This document shows, piece by piece, positions 1-8,067 of a stretch of DNA of 12,872 nucleotides. This DNA is from Candidatus Gastranaerophilales bacterium. Its GTDB lineage: Bacteria; Cyanobacteriota; Vampirovibrionia; Gastranaerophilales; Gastranaerophilaceae. The position numbers and the translations under genes are program-made. The stretch is taken from positions 1 to 12,872 of the forward strand of contig CAJONH010000034.1 of assembly GCA_905235825.1 (NCBI GenBank), written 5' to 3'. The notes beneath the pieces are model-generated. The model saw only the letters and a program-made list of their open reading frames with translations, did not search any database and was not told where the DNA came from. Position 1 is the stretch's first letter. Every line of letters starts with the position of its first letter.

Positions 1-693
1 CAAAAATATATAGGTGCAATATTTAAATCTGATGATTTCGCTCAGCAAGAATTTCAAAAAAGATTAATTCTATTTGATGATAAATTAGAAAATGATAATG
101 AATTAAGAAAAAATAATATTAGTTTTAAATCTATGTATAAAAAATATAAAGGATTAAAATTAACTTTAGATGATATACAAAAAATGGAATTAAAACACGG
201 AAAATCATTAATTACGGATAAAGCTAAAGCATTTATATATTATGAAAATAAAAATTATGATAAATCAATAAAATTATATAAAAGATATTTATCCAAATAT
301 CCCGATGATATAGATTCTTTACTGCATATTGCTGATATTGAATGCTTTTATAAACATTATAAAAAAGCTGAAGAAATATATAAAAAATTAATTCGTTTAG
401 ATAAAAACAATTTGTTATTTTTATATAAATTAGAAAAATTTTATTATAATGATATAAAAAATTACCCAAAAGCAGAAAAAATAAATCAATTAATGATAAA
501 TTCCAATCCACAGTTATGCACGCCCTATTTGGACGGAGCAATGATATATAGTGCAATGAATAAAAAAGATAAATCACAAAAATATATAAATATCGCAATT
601 GAAAAAAATGCTTTCTTTATAAAAGAGGATTGGCTGCAATATAATAACTTGGAAAAACCCTACAATTATGAAATTCAATATCCTTATATCTAA
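1..693 (+). CDS. TPR-repeat protein, 5' end outside the window
   Basis: The reading frame is open from base 1 with no stop, so the gene begins left of the window. The ATG at 133 is internal, not the start. The visible 230 residues are Lys/Tyr/Asn-rich and helical. From about residue 73 to 205 they form three to four tetratricopeptide repeats of about 34 residues, recognisable from the KAKAFIYYENKNYDKSIKLY and KKAEEIYKKL patterns with Pro/Asp-Asn at the turns. TPR domains are protein-protein scaffolds. In glycan-assembly clusters they are often fused behind a glycosyltransferase domain, which could lie upstream, unseen. The 3' end overlaps the next gene by 26 bases, so the two are very probably co-transcribed and translationally linked. 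GC is very low, as in its neighbour. The repeat call is solid; the biological role is not determinable from this fragment. Confidence 0.85.
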   Translation, partial: QKYIGAIFKSDDFAQQEFQKRLILFDDKLENDNELRKNNISFKSMYKKYKGLKLTLDDIQKMELKHGKSLITDKAKAFIYYENKNYDKSIKLYKRYLSKYPDDIDSLLHIADIECFYKHYKKAEEIYKKLIRLDKNNLLFLYKLEKFYYNDIKNYPKAEKINQLMINSNPQLCTPYLDGAMIYSAMNKKDKSQKYINIAIEKNAFFIKEDWLQYNNLEKPYNYEIQYPYI

Positions 694-2332
694 ATATATA
701 CATTATGTATTAATCATATTATTATTTGTTATTACAGTGATAGTAACAATATATGCATCACTTAACTGTAATTTTTTGTTTGGTGATGATAATTTTTATT
801 CCTTGTATTCTGATTACAGCGAAAAAATATATGATTGTTTAAAATTTGGAATACATGGAAACGGATATATCGGATATTTTTTATCAAAATTTTTCTCATT
901 CGGTCTGCCAAATATTCTTGGAATTCATCCTGCCGATTTTATAGGCTGGGGACATGGAGCAATAAAAGGATTTTTTACAGCCGGAATATTATTGTTAATT
1001 GCTAATTGGGGATGCTTTTATTATAAATCAAAAATTTTATATGTTATTTTATATGCCTCTGTAATTCTTTATTTCTTTTTAATTGTATCTGAAAGTGCAG
1101 TAATGATGAGTTATTATACTTATTACAGGTATTTCTTCTCTATGTTGTTCTGGTGCATTTTTTGGTATTATATAGCAAAGAATATTGTTATAAAATCTAA
1201 ACATATAAATTACTTTTACCTTATTTCGGTTTCCATTTGCGGTTTTATAATCGGTACTTCAATTGAAATAAACATATTTTCATCTTTATTATGTGCAAGT
1301 TTTTTAATTGTGTATTCTTTTTTTATTAATAAATTTATAAAAGATAAACAAAAAATAAAATCATTAAAAATATTTTTGGATAGAAGATTTTACATTCCTG
1401 TTTTTTTTCTGTTTTTAGGAGCTTTTTTATTTATTTTAAATTCAGGTTGGTTTCATGTTGCATCAGATTTAAGAGGTTTAGGCAAAACTACCCTCACAAT
1501 TTCTCTTGTATTGGAATATATAAAGTCATATTATGAAATTTTAATAAAAAATTATAATATGTTTTTTTATATATTTATTTCAATCTATATAACAACAATA
1601 TATTTTGCAATAAAGAAGAAAGAAATAAAAAAAATAATCTTTATAAATTTCTATTTAATTTCTTTATATGCCGTATTATTTTCATTGGTTTTACTTGGTA
1701 AAACAAGCTATGATAATGATTTTTGGATTTATCATAATAATATAATTTTTCTATATAAAATATCATTGGCAGCTGTATTTTTATGTTATTTCAGTTATTT
1801 AATGAAAAATATAATTAATATAAATATAGTTAAAAAATTAAAAAAACAAATAATAGTAATATTATTTTTATTTTCGATAATATTAATCAAACCTGTATAT
1901 AATATAATTCAAGCAGATATAAGTATTATAGATAATGAATGTTTATATCAATGGAAATGCAAAGCATATATAATGGAGAAGATATTACGTTTTTATTATT
2001 TAAAAAACTTAGTACCAATATTGCCAAAACAAGAAATTATGTCATGGTATTTTGACTCGTGGAGAAATAACAGTTATGAAGAAAAGGAATTTTATACGGA
2101 AAATTTAATAACCGATTCATATTATCCCAGAATATATAAAGATAATAAATCAAGAAAATTAGGGTACAAATTATCAGATAATGCAATAAATATATTTTAT
2201 AAAAATGGCGGAGTTTTCAGTGAAGAAGAATTACAAAATATAAAATTTCAACGTTTGCTTAATAATGATTTTATATTAAATAAAAATAAAACTCCTCAAA
2301 ATATAAAACAAATTTTATCAAAAGAAATTTAA
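668..2332 (+). CDS. Multi-pass membrane protein, possible GT-C-type glycosyltransferase
   Basis: A 554-residue protein with about eleven hydrophobic segments, near residues 12-32, 98-117, 122-141, 154-170, 181-197, 202-220, 241-258, 297-315, 323-342, 357-377 and 393-409. A polar C-terminal tail of about 145 residues follows. Just after the first segment lies an acidic pair (FGDDN, D40-D41). GT-C membrane glycosyltransferases and GtrII/DUF6056-like proteins carry a catalytic acidic motif in this place, so a lipid-linked sugar transferase acting on a surface polysaccharide is plausible. No further signature confirms it, and a flippase or unknown polytopic protein remains possible. The start at 668 lies inside the end of the TPR gene in another frame. 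No other in-frame ATG occurs before the first membrane segment, and the ribosome site is weak, which suggests coupling. GC falls to about 7% over 1801-1860. Confidence 0.7.
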   Translation: MKFNILISKYIHYVLIILLFVITVIVTIYASLNCNFLFGDDNFYSLYSDYSEKIYDCLKFGIHGNGYIGYFLSKFFSFGLPNILGIHPADFIGWGHGAIKGFFTAGILLLIANWGCFYYKSKILYVILYASVILYFFLIVSESAVMMSYYTYYRYFFSMLFWCIFWYYIAKNIVIKSKHINYFYLISVSICGFIIGTSIEINIFSSLLCASFLIVYSFFINKFIKDKQKIKSLKIFLDRRFYIPVFFLFLGAFLFILNSGWFHVASDLRGLGKTTLTISLVLEYIKSYYEILIKNYNMFFYIFISIYITTIYFAIKKKEIKKIIFINFYLISLYAVLFSLVLLGKTSYDNDFWIYHNNIIFLYKISLAAVFLCYFSYLMKNIININIVKKLKKQIIVILFLFSIILIKPVYNIIQADISIIDNECLYQWKCKAYIMEKILRFYYLKNLVPILPKQEIMSWYFDSWRNNSYEEKEFYTENLITDSYYPRIYKDNKSRKLGYKLSDNAINIFYKNGGVFSEEELQNIKFQRLLNNDFILNKNKTPQNIKQILSKEI

Positions 2333-2344
2333 TTTTTATAAAAG

Positions 2345-2383
2345 GAGAAATAAGGCTGTCCATAAATGACAGCCTCATTTCTC
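2345..2383. terminator. Bidirectional hairpin terminator
   Basis: A near-perfect inverted repeat: arm GAGAAAT (2345-2351) pairs with ATTTCTC (2377-2383), and AGGCTGTC (2353-2360) pairs with GACAGCCT (2368-2375). There is one mismatch between the two blocks and a 7-base loop. AT-rich tracts flank both sides. It sits between two converging genes (stops at 2332 and 2395) and probably ends transcription from both. Confidence 0.8.
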
Positions 2384-2394
2384 TATCTTATTTA

Positions 2395-3867
2395 TTATTT
2401 TATTATATATTTTATAAGGCTTCTTACCCCGACACCGGTTGCATTTTTAATACCCTCTGAATTTGCTTTATCCAAAAATGCGGTACCTGCAATATCAAGA
2501 TGAATCCACGGTGTATTTTTCGTGATAAATTTAGAAAGGAATACACCTGCTGCGGAAGCTCCGCCCATTCTGCCTCCGGTATTTTTTGTATCGGCGATAT
2601 CACTTTTTAATGTATCGCCATATTCTTCATCCATAGGTAATTGCCAGAATTTCTCGCCTGCTTCTTTTGCTGTTTCAATAAATTCTTTGATTTTTTCTTC
2701 GTTATTGCCCATTATTCCGCTTGCAACGGTTCCGAGTGCAACCATACACGCTCCGGTTAATGTTGCTATATCAATAATTTCATCAACTCCGAGTTCTTCA
2801 GCGTAAGCAAGTGCATCAGCAAGTGTTACTCTGCCTTCCGCATCCGTATTATCTATTTCAATACTTCTGCCTGTTTTTGCAATTATTACATCCCCCGGTT
2901 TATATGCACTGCCTGAAGGCATATTTTCACATGCCGCAACGATTGCATGTACTTCAACATCGGGTTTGATTTCAGATATCGCACGCATTGTCGATATTAC
3001 GGCTGCGGCACCCGACATATCATCTCTCATTGTAAGCATTGATGACGGAGGTTTTAAATCAAGTCCGCCCGCATCAAATGTAATACCTTTACCGACTATT
3101 GCTATTTTTTTCTTCGGATTTTCGCACTTATATTCCATGTGTATTAATTTCGGTGTATGAACACTTCCCTGACCTACTGCCAAAAATGCATTCATACCCA
3201 TTTCTTTTACTTTTTCACTTCCGTATATCGTTGTTTTTACTCCCGAATTTTCAACCGCATACTCAGCTAATGTTTCAGGATAAAGATACTGCGATGATTC
3301 ATTAATCAAATCTCTTGCACGGTTTACGGCTTCTCCCGTCTTTATACCTTCTTCCATTCCTTTTTGTGCTTTTTCAAATTTTTCATCATCAATTTCAGCT
3401 ATAATAAATTCTTTTAATTTTAATTCTTCTTTGTCTGATTTATATTTATCAAAAGAATAAATTCCGGATAAAGCACCTTCCGCAATCATTTTTGCACATC
3501 TGAACGGGCATAATCCTGCAATACCCGCACCATGCAATATAGAAACAACTTTTTCATCGGTATCACCTAATGAACGAACTACTTTTGCCGTTATATCTCT
3601 TATTTTTACATAATTAAATTCATCACTTTTGCCTAATCCTGCAACAAACAGTTTTTTATTTTTACAAACTAAAGGCAGTTTATATATTTTCCCGAATTTA
3701 CCTTCAAATTTTTCTTTACCTATTATAAATTCGGAAATTACATTGTTAAATTCTTTATCAACAATTCCCGTAACACCTACAGGAGTTGTAACTCCTTCAA
3801 ACAAGTTAACGACTATAACGTCGGCATCAATATCCAATATTGACTTTTTTTCAATTTTTATTTGCAT
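2395..3867 (-). CDS. pepA: Leucyl aminopeptidase, M17 family (cytosol aminopeptidase)
   Basis: This cytoplasmic di-metal exopeptidase removes N-terminal residues, preferably leucine, in peptide turnover. The 490 residues match the family length. A divergent N-terminal domain (about 1-165) is followed by the catalytic domain with the M17 signature NTDAEGR at 340-346. By analogy with E. coli PepA, the metal ligands are K260, D265 (GKGITFDAGG), D283 (MRDDMSG), D342 and E344, and the catalytic pair is K272 and R346; all are present. No signal peptide. The start is supported by an AAGGAG site 6 bases upstream that overlaps the stop codon of the preceding regulator gene (10-base gap), making this the last gene of a three-gene operon. 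Base composition is less extreme than in the glycan-like genes to the left. Some PepA proteins also bind DNA (E. coli XerC/D system); nothing here tests that. Confidence 0.97.
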   Translation of the reverse strand: MQIKIEKKSILDIDADVIVVNLFEGVTTPVGVTGIVDKEFNNVISEFIIGKEKFEGKFGKIYKLPLVCKNKKLFVAGLGKSDEFNYVKIRDITAKVVRSLGDTDEKVVSILHGAGIAGLCPFRCAKMIAEGALSGIYSFDKYKSDKEELKLKEFIIAEIDDEKFEKAQKGMEEGIKTGEAVNRARDLINESSQYLYPETLAEYAVENSGVKTTIYGSEKVKEMGMNAFLAVGQGSVHTPKLIHMEYKCENPKKKIAIVGKGITFDAGGLDLKPPSSMLTMRDDMSGAAAVISTMRAISEIKPDVEVHAIVAACENMPSGSAYKPGDVIIAKTGRSIEIDNTDAEGRVTLADALAYAEELGVDEIIDIATLTGACMVALGTVASGIMGNNEEKIKEFIETAKEAGEKFWQLPMDEEYGDTLKSDIADTKNTGGRMGGASAAGVFLSKFITKNTPWIHLDIAGTAFLDKANSEGIKNATGVGVRSLIKYIIK

Positions 3868-3877
3868 AACTATCTCC

Positions 3878-5191
3878 TTAACTGTTAAAATTTTCGTTAA
3901 ATTTTCTTATCCAGCCAAACATAACCGAAAGTTCGTATGGCTTTGGCAAATATAAATCTGCACCTGCATTTAATACTAACTCTTTATCATGAACCGTTGT
4001 TGTGAATATTATATTAGATTTTAAATTTTCCGTTTCATATTTTAATTTTCTGCAAACTTCAAGTCCTTTCAAAGTTTCCGAATTTCCTGCATCAAGAATT
4101 ATTATTGAAGGATTATAACTTTCTATTGCATCAAAAATTTTTTCAAATTCTTCAACAACCTTGACATTATATCCTTGAAGTCTTGCTGTTGCTTCAAGTA
4201 ATATTGAAAGAGCTTCATCCGGTTCTGCTATTAATATGTTATTATTTATTTCCCGATTTTCAACCGCATTATCAGCCGTAATTTCAGGTCTTTCTATAAC
4301 ATAGTCGGAACCCTTGTTATATTGAGCCAATTTATGTGTTGAAATTAAAGAACTTATTACTTGTTTTACATCGGTGTATTTTTTATATTGATTTGTTATA
4401 ACACCGATACTCGTTGAAACAAGATTAACTTTATCTTCAGCTTTTTCATCACCGTGCATAAAAACAAAGCCTCTTTCCAAATCACTTTTATTATAAAATT
4501 TTTCAACAACCGAATCGAAGGCATAAACTAAATAATTTGCAATTTTTTCCGCTTTTTCATTATCCGTAATAACTATGAAATCTTCGTTTGAAAGCTGTCC
4601 TATATAATCATTATTGTCTACAGCCGATTTAATTATTGCCGAATACGTCTGTAAAAGTTTATCGGCAGCAAGTTCACCGTACGTATTTTTATAATATTGA
4701 ATATTATCAATATCAATAAGCATTATTGCCCATTTTGCAGAAGCATTTACTGCTCTTTTTATCATTTTATATGAAATTTTTGAGTCAAAAAGCATCGTTT
4801 TTTCAGATAGGCTGTTTTCAAAATTTCTTCTTATATGTGCGGTTATTCTTGCTTTAAATTCATCGCTGTTAATGGGTTCGGACAGAAAATCATCCGCACC
4901 CGCATCTAAAACATCTATTTTGTCCTGAATGTGGTTAGATTTTGAAAGAGCTATAATTGCAGGTCTTGTGTTATATGTCAGTACTCTTATTTGCTCTATT
5001 GCTTTTTTTATATCGAAATCTAAACTATCCGAAATCATTATCAAATCAGGGTCAAAACGATTCATAAGTTCTAAAGCACGTGCGAAATCAGAGGATAAAA
5101 ATACAGTTATATTACTATTTTCAAGTATTTTTTTATATTTTATTGACTGCTCTTTTCTTTTATCTATTATCAAAACAACTTTAATCAGCAT
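3878..5191 (-). CDS. Response regulator, REC - degenerate GGDEF - REC
   Basis: A 437-residue soluble signalling protein. The first receiver domain (about 3-122) has the phospho-acceptor D55 and S83, but E105 stands where the conserved lysine is expected (LSEP instead of SKP). The middle region (about 155-300) looks like a diguanylate cyclase domain: DID at 160-162, then spacing like the normal DxDxFKxxND motif. Its active-site loop, however, reads SNEDF (201-205) instead of GGDEF, so cyclase activity is doubtful. The second receiver (about 317-433) looks intact: acidic residues E323/D325, acceptor D367, T397-T399 and K417 in LPKP. No DNA-binding output domain is present. It lies 3 bases after the histidine kinase gene, so the two are almost certainly partners, and it is followed by pepA. 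It may work by protein contact or as a phosphate sink; this is inferred. Confidence 0.88.
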   Translation of the reverse strand: MLIKVVLIIDKRKEQSIKYKKILENSNITVFLSSDFARALELMNRFDPDLIMISDSLDFDIKKAIEQIRVLTYNTRPAIIALSKSNHIQDKIDVLDAGADDFLSEPINSDEFKARITAHIRRNFENSLSEKTMLFDSKISYKMIKRAVNASAKWAIMLIDIDNIQYYKNTYGELAADKLLQTYSAIIKSAVDNNDYIGQLSNEDFIVITDNEKAEKIANYLVYAFDSVVEKFYNKSDLERGFVFMHGDEKAEDKVNLVSTSIGVITNQYKKYTDVKQVISSLISTHKLAQYNKGSDYVIERPEITADNAVENREINNNILIAEPDEALSILLEATARLQGYNVKVVEEFEKIFDAIESYNPSIIILDAGNSETLKGLEVCRKLKYETENLKSNIIFTTTVHDKELVLNAGADLYLPKPYELSVMFGWIRKFNENFNS

Positions 5192-5194
5192 AGG

Positions 5195-5944
5195 TCACTC
5201 TTTTATCTTCTTTATTGCATCATCATCGGGATTTGCCGCATTAAAAGTAACGGTAAATTCACTTCCTTTATCAGAACTCTTTACATCTATTTTTCCGTTC
5301 ATTTTTTCAGTCAGAGTTTTTGTTATATATAAACCTAAACCGTTACCTTGAATTTTTCTTGTTAACGGAGAATCTATTCTTGAAAATTTATTAAATATTT
5401 TCTTTATGTCTTCTTGGTTTATTCCTATTCCTTCATCTTTTACGGAAATATTAAGAGTATTATTTTTAAAATTTTGACCTATATTAACTGTTACGGTTGA
5501 ACCATCATGTGAATATTTTGAAGCATTATCAATCAAATTAAGCATAATTTGCTGAAATTTATCGGTATCAATAAGAATTTTAGGCAGATTTTTTTCATAA
5601 TTAAATATATATTTATGCGTTTTATATTGATTTTTGACCATTTGAATTGAAGAATCAACAAACGGAACTACATCCGTCATTTTATATACCATTAAATCTT
5701 TATTTGACTGCATTTTTGAAACAGTTAAAAGATTTTCAACAAGATTTATAAGTCTGTTGGATTGGTCTTTTATTATATGCAGAAATTTGTTTCTCTGTTC
5801 AGGGGTAAGTCTGTCATAAGAAGACAATAAAGTATCCGCAAACCCCCTTATACTCGTTAACGGAGTCCTTAATTCGTGACTGACGGTTGAAATGAAATCT
5901 AAATGAGCTTTTTCAAGAGTATTTATTGTTTCTTCATTTGACAT
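5195..5944 (-). CDS. Soluble sensor-less histidine kinase (HisKA + HATPase_c)
   Basis: A 249-residue kinase core. The dimerisation/phospho-acceptor domain starts almost at the N-terminus: the H-box is FISTVSHELRTPL with H23. The ATP-binding domain has the N-box (LNLIDNASKYS, N136-N140), G1 (DEGIGI, 170-175), a phenylalanine box around 184-188 and G2 (GNGLGLYI, 200-207). All motifs for autophosphorylation are intact. Only about 14 residues precede the histidine helix, so there is no PAS, GAF or membrane sensor. An in-frame TAA stop lies about 30 bases upstream of the ATG, so no longer form exists in this frame. The ribosome site (AAAGAG) is weak and distant. It is the first gene of an operon with the double-receiver regulator (3-base gap) and pepA. 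The signal must come from a separate partner protein or from cell state; that partner is not in this window. Confidence 0.93.
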   Translation of the reverse strand: MSNEETINTLEKAHLDFISTVSHELRTPLTSIRGFADTLLSSYDRLTPEQRNKFLHIIKDQSNRLINLVENLLTVSKMQSNKDLMVYKMTDVVPFVDSSIQMVKNQYKTHKYIFNYEKNLPKILIDTDKFQQIMLNLIDNASKYSHDGSTVTVNIGQNFKNNTLNISVKDEGIGINQEDIKKIFNKFSRIDSPLTRKIQGNGLGLYITKTLTEKMNGKIDVKSSDKGSEFTVTFNAANPDDDAIKKIKE

Positions 5945-6040
5945 AAGTTTATTATATAACTCTTTTTAATTTTAAACCATATTTAGAAAGAGTATTTTTA
6001 TTTTTCATTTTTATATAATTTAGGAACTATAGATATATCT

Positions 6041-6070
6041 TTTATATCCATTTGTGAAGTTTTGTTACAA
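6041..6070 (-). promoter_or_regulatory. Putative promoter of the kinase-regulator-pepA operon
   Basis: Read on the minus strand, a -35-like TTGTAA (6070-6065) is followed after 18 bases by a -10-like TATAAA (6046-6041). This would give a leader of about 90 bases before the kinase ATG at 5944. The region is AT-rich, so chance matches are common. No hairpin or riboswitch fold was seen in the leader. Confidence 0.35.
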
Positions 6071-6132
6071 ATATTGTTTTTAAAACTAAAGTTTATTGTT
6101 TGTTGTGTCGATATTATTAATACAAACAATAC

Positions 6133-6138
6133 AAGGAG
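6133..6138 (+). promoter_or_regulatory. Ribosome binding site fixing the start at 6150
   Basis: AAGGAG lies 11 bases before the ATG at 6150. An in-frame ATG at 6096 would put this site inside the coding region and add a tail of 18 residues unlike the rest of the protein. The start at 6150 is therefore preferred. Confidence 0.75.
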
Positions 6139-6149
6139 CATTAAAAGAA

Positions 6150-7040
6150 ATGGGACTGGCAGCATCACAAGGACGATTATTATCACTCACTGCAAGAAAT
6201 CATGATTTAGTTTATGAAGCTCAACAGATTTCACAGCAAAGATTGTTTTTGGCTGAAGCTACAAGAGAAGCTGCGGATAAATATAATAAAGCTATGAATA
6301 ACACCGTAATGCAGGCTACAATTAACGGTGAAAAACAACAATTAACTTATGATATTTTAACGAGTCAGGATCCTTTTTCCGGTTTATGCATGAGATTAGT
6401 AGATAATAATGGAAATGTTGTTGTTCCTCCTGCTGAAAGTCTTGAAATACAGCAAACCGTTACGGATGAAACTACGGGTGAAACATCTAAACAACTATTA
6501 GGCAGATTTACTTCAACATCTGATTTTATAAATGCTCGTATGAGCAATTTAAGCGAAGATGAAAAAAGTGCTTTATCTTCTTATTCATTAGCTGATATAT
6601 CTGCATATTACAATAATAACTATGCCGATAAAGATGAAAACATATCTGTTGTTTTCAGAAATAAAAGTGTTTCAAATACTAATATTGTAAAATCCGGTGA
6701 ATCTGTTTTATATGATGAAAATATATATGATCCAAAATATTTACAACAAATGATTGTATCCGGTGAATTTAAAATACAACAAGCTCAACCTGACGGCTCT
6801 TTTGAAGACCTTGTATGGCAAGGTTCAACAACAGTCAGCGAAGTTCTTGATACTTCGGATGATGCAGCAGCAGAAGCCGAATATGAAGCAGCTATGATAG
6901 ATCTTCAAAAACAGGATAAAATCCTTGAATTAAGACTGGAACAGGTTGAAACTCAGCAAAAAGCCGTTTCTACGGAATATGACTCCGTAAAAAGCATCAT
7001 AAAAGAAAATGTTGAAGATTCATTTAAAACATTTGCTTAA
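6150..7040 (+). CDS. Helical protein of unknown function, MGLAASQ family
   Basis: A 296-residue protein with no signal peptide and no membrane segment. The N-terminus (1-50) is a long, mostly helical stretch beginning MGLAASQGRLLSLTAR and continuing with Gln-rich QQISQQRLFLAEATREAADK. The middle (about 60-235) is polar and mixed. The C-terminus (about 240-296) is a likely coiled coil, Glu/Gln/Lys-rich, ending SFKTFA. I recall similar proteins, often in several copies, in gut Melainabacteria; no function is known to me. Helices at both ends around a variable centre are the layout of flagellar hook-associated and other axial proteins, and the GLAASQ...N...QQ spacing resembles the start of FlgK, but this is weak similarity by eye. 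It is transcribed divergently from the kinase operon and convergently with the asparaginase gene. No convincing terminator follows. Confidence 0.85.
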   Translation: MGLAASQGRLLSLTARNHDLVYEAQQISQQRLFLAEATREAADKYNKAMNNTVMQATINGEKQQLTYDILTSQDPFSGLCMRLVDNNGNVVVPPAESLEIQQTVTDETTGETSKQLLGRFTSTSDFINARMSNLSEDEKSALSSYSLADISAYYNNNYADKDENISVVFRNKSVSNTNIVKSGESVLYDENIYDPKYLQQMIVSGEFKIQQAQPDGSFEDLVWQGSTTVSEVLDTSDDAAAEAEYEAAMIDLQKQDKILELRLEQVETQQKAVSTEYDSVKSIIKENVEDSFKTFA

Positions 7041-7077
7041 TTTAATGATAATTAAACAACAATTATAAGGAAAAAGT

Positions 7078-8067
7078 TTATAGCAAACTAAAACAAGAAT
7101 TAATATCCCCAATTAAATCATAATCTAAAGTCCTAATCTCCCCCCTATTTATATTGTTTATTCGGACAGAGTTTTCCTCTGTCCATTTTTCTTGTTTTAA
7201 AGCCTCAAATGCGGTAAAAGCACGTGCTTCCATATTTGAATCGGCAATTTTTATAACTATGGCTTCCTCTTTTATAAGGTTAACAATAACACATAGTCCA
7301 CAGGCACCTGCTTTAGCTACTATATTTTTACTGTTTTGTATAATTTGAGTATCAAGCCTTCCTTCTCCGCCTATTAATAACGGATTATTTAAAAATGCGT
7401 TTGTTATTTTTTGATATTTAGTATTTGTAAAAAGATTTAAAAATCCTTTGCCTAATTGTTCCAGTGTTGTAGCTATAACGGGAAGCCCGCATCCGTCTTT
7501 ACTGATTATAATATCATTTCTGCTTACTTCGCATAAATTACATACGTGATTAATAATAAAGTCCGAAAGCGGATGATTAATATCTTTATAGTTTTTTGGC
7601 GAATATCCTTTTTCTTTGCAGACAGTAAGCATTGCACCATGTTTACCGGAACAGTTATTATGAATTTTTTGAGGCATTAATCCGTTTAAAATAAGATAAT
7701 CACATTCTTTACGGCTTAAAGGCTCATGAGGAGCACACAAAAGGTCATTTTCATTAAAGCCAGTTTTTGCAAGAATTGATTTTATATATTTCTGGTGAAT
7801 TTTATCTCCCGTATGAGATGCACAACAAAGGGCAATTTCTTCTTCCGTAAAACCATATTTTTTATCGGCACCTAAATCAATTAATACAGATGCCTGCATA
7901 GGTTTCATACAAGAACGATGATAAAATTTATAATTATTATCTCTGCCTATTTTTTTTATTATATTTTTTTTATTTAAATGTATAATTAAACCAAAATGGA
8001 CTTGTTCTACCAGACCGCTTCTGACATATTCTATAAGTTTAACATATTCGGGTTCGTTATTTTTCAT
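7078..8067 (-). CDS. L-asparaginase, AnsA / R. etli type (Asparaginase_II family)
   Basis: A 329-residue cytoplasmic enzyme of the PF06089 family, unrelated to the classical E. coli asparaginases, which hydrolyses L-asparagine to aspartate and ammonia. Key motifs by comparison with the Rhizobium enzyme: SxxK at S52-K55 (RSCMKPMQ), S84 in CASHTGD, C139 and K142 in NCSGKHGAM, and D191 with C193 in KDGCGLP. The catalytic serine/lysine set and the metal-site cysteines thus appear present. The frame is open to an ATG at 8133, but the first 22 residues of that version overlap the previous gene and lack family character. I choose 8067, where TAATG joins the stop of the radical SAM gene to this ATG; this start gives a normal N-terminus. 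The KAGACG segment near 252-257 has Cys where I remember Glu in relatives. Substrate specificity is not proven by sequence. Confidence 0.9.
   Translation of the reverse strand: MKNNEPEYVKLIEYVRSGLVEQVHFGLIIHLNKKNIIKKIGRDNNYKFYHRSCMKPMQASVLIDLGADKKYGFTEEEIALCCASHTGDKIHQKYIKSILAKTGFNENDLLCAPHEPLSRKECDYLILNGLMPQKIHNNCSGKHGAMLTVCKEKGYSPKNYKDINHPLSDFIINHVCNLCEVSRNDIIISKDGCGLPVIATTLEQLGKGFLNLFTNTKYQKITNAFLNNPLLIGGEGRLDTQIIQNSKNIVAKAGACGLCVIVNLIKEEAIVIKIADSNMEARAFTAFEALKQEKWTEENSVRINNINRGEIRTLDYDLIGDINSCFSLL

Noticed and set aside
233..598. Minus-strand open frame of 121 residues
   Set aside because: It lies wholly inside the TPR gene. Its Tyr/Leu/Ile-rich translation is what an AT-rich antisense frame gives, and it has no ribosome site.
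2522..3305. Plus-strand open frames across pepA
   Set aside because: Antisense shadows of a gene with all catalytic residues intact; no family motif in the translations.
4929..5351. Plus-strand open frame of 140 residues with a hydrophobic look
   Set aside because: It spans the ends of two well-supported minus-strand genes and is their antisense.
6096..6149. Upstream in-frame start giving an 18-residue hydrophobic extension (MFVVSILLIQTIQGALKE), possibly a signal peptide
   Set aside because: A good AAGGAG site lies inside this stretch and points to the ATG at 6150. There is no ribosome site before 6096.
5998..6186. Minus-strand frame of 62 residues with a hydrophobic start, a possible small membrane protein before the kinase
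   Set aside because: It starts inside the plus-strand gene at 6150, has no ribosome site, and its hydrophobic part is the antisense of that gene's first codons.
7041..7077. Small inverted repeat TTTAAT / ATTAAA between converging genes, as a terminator
   Set aside because: Only six A-T pairs with no T-run after it; too weak to call.
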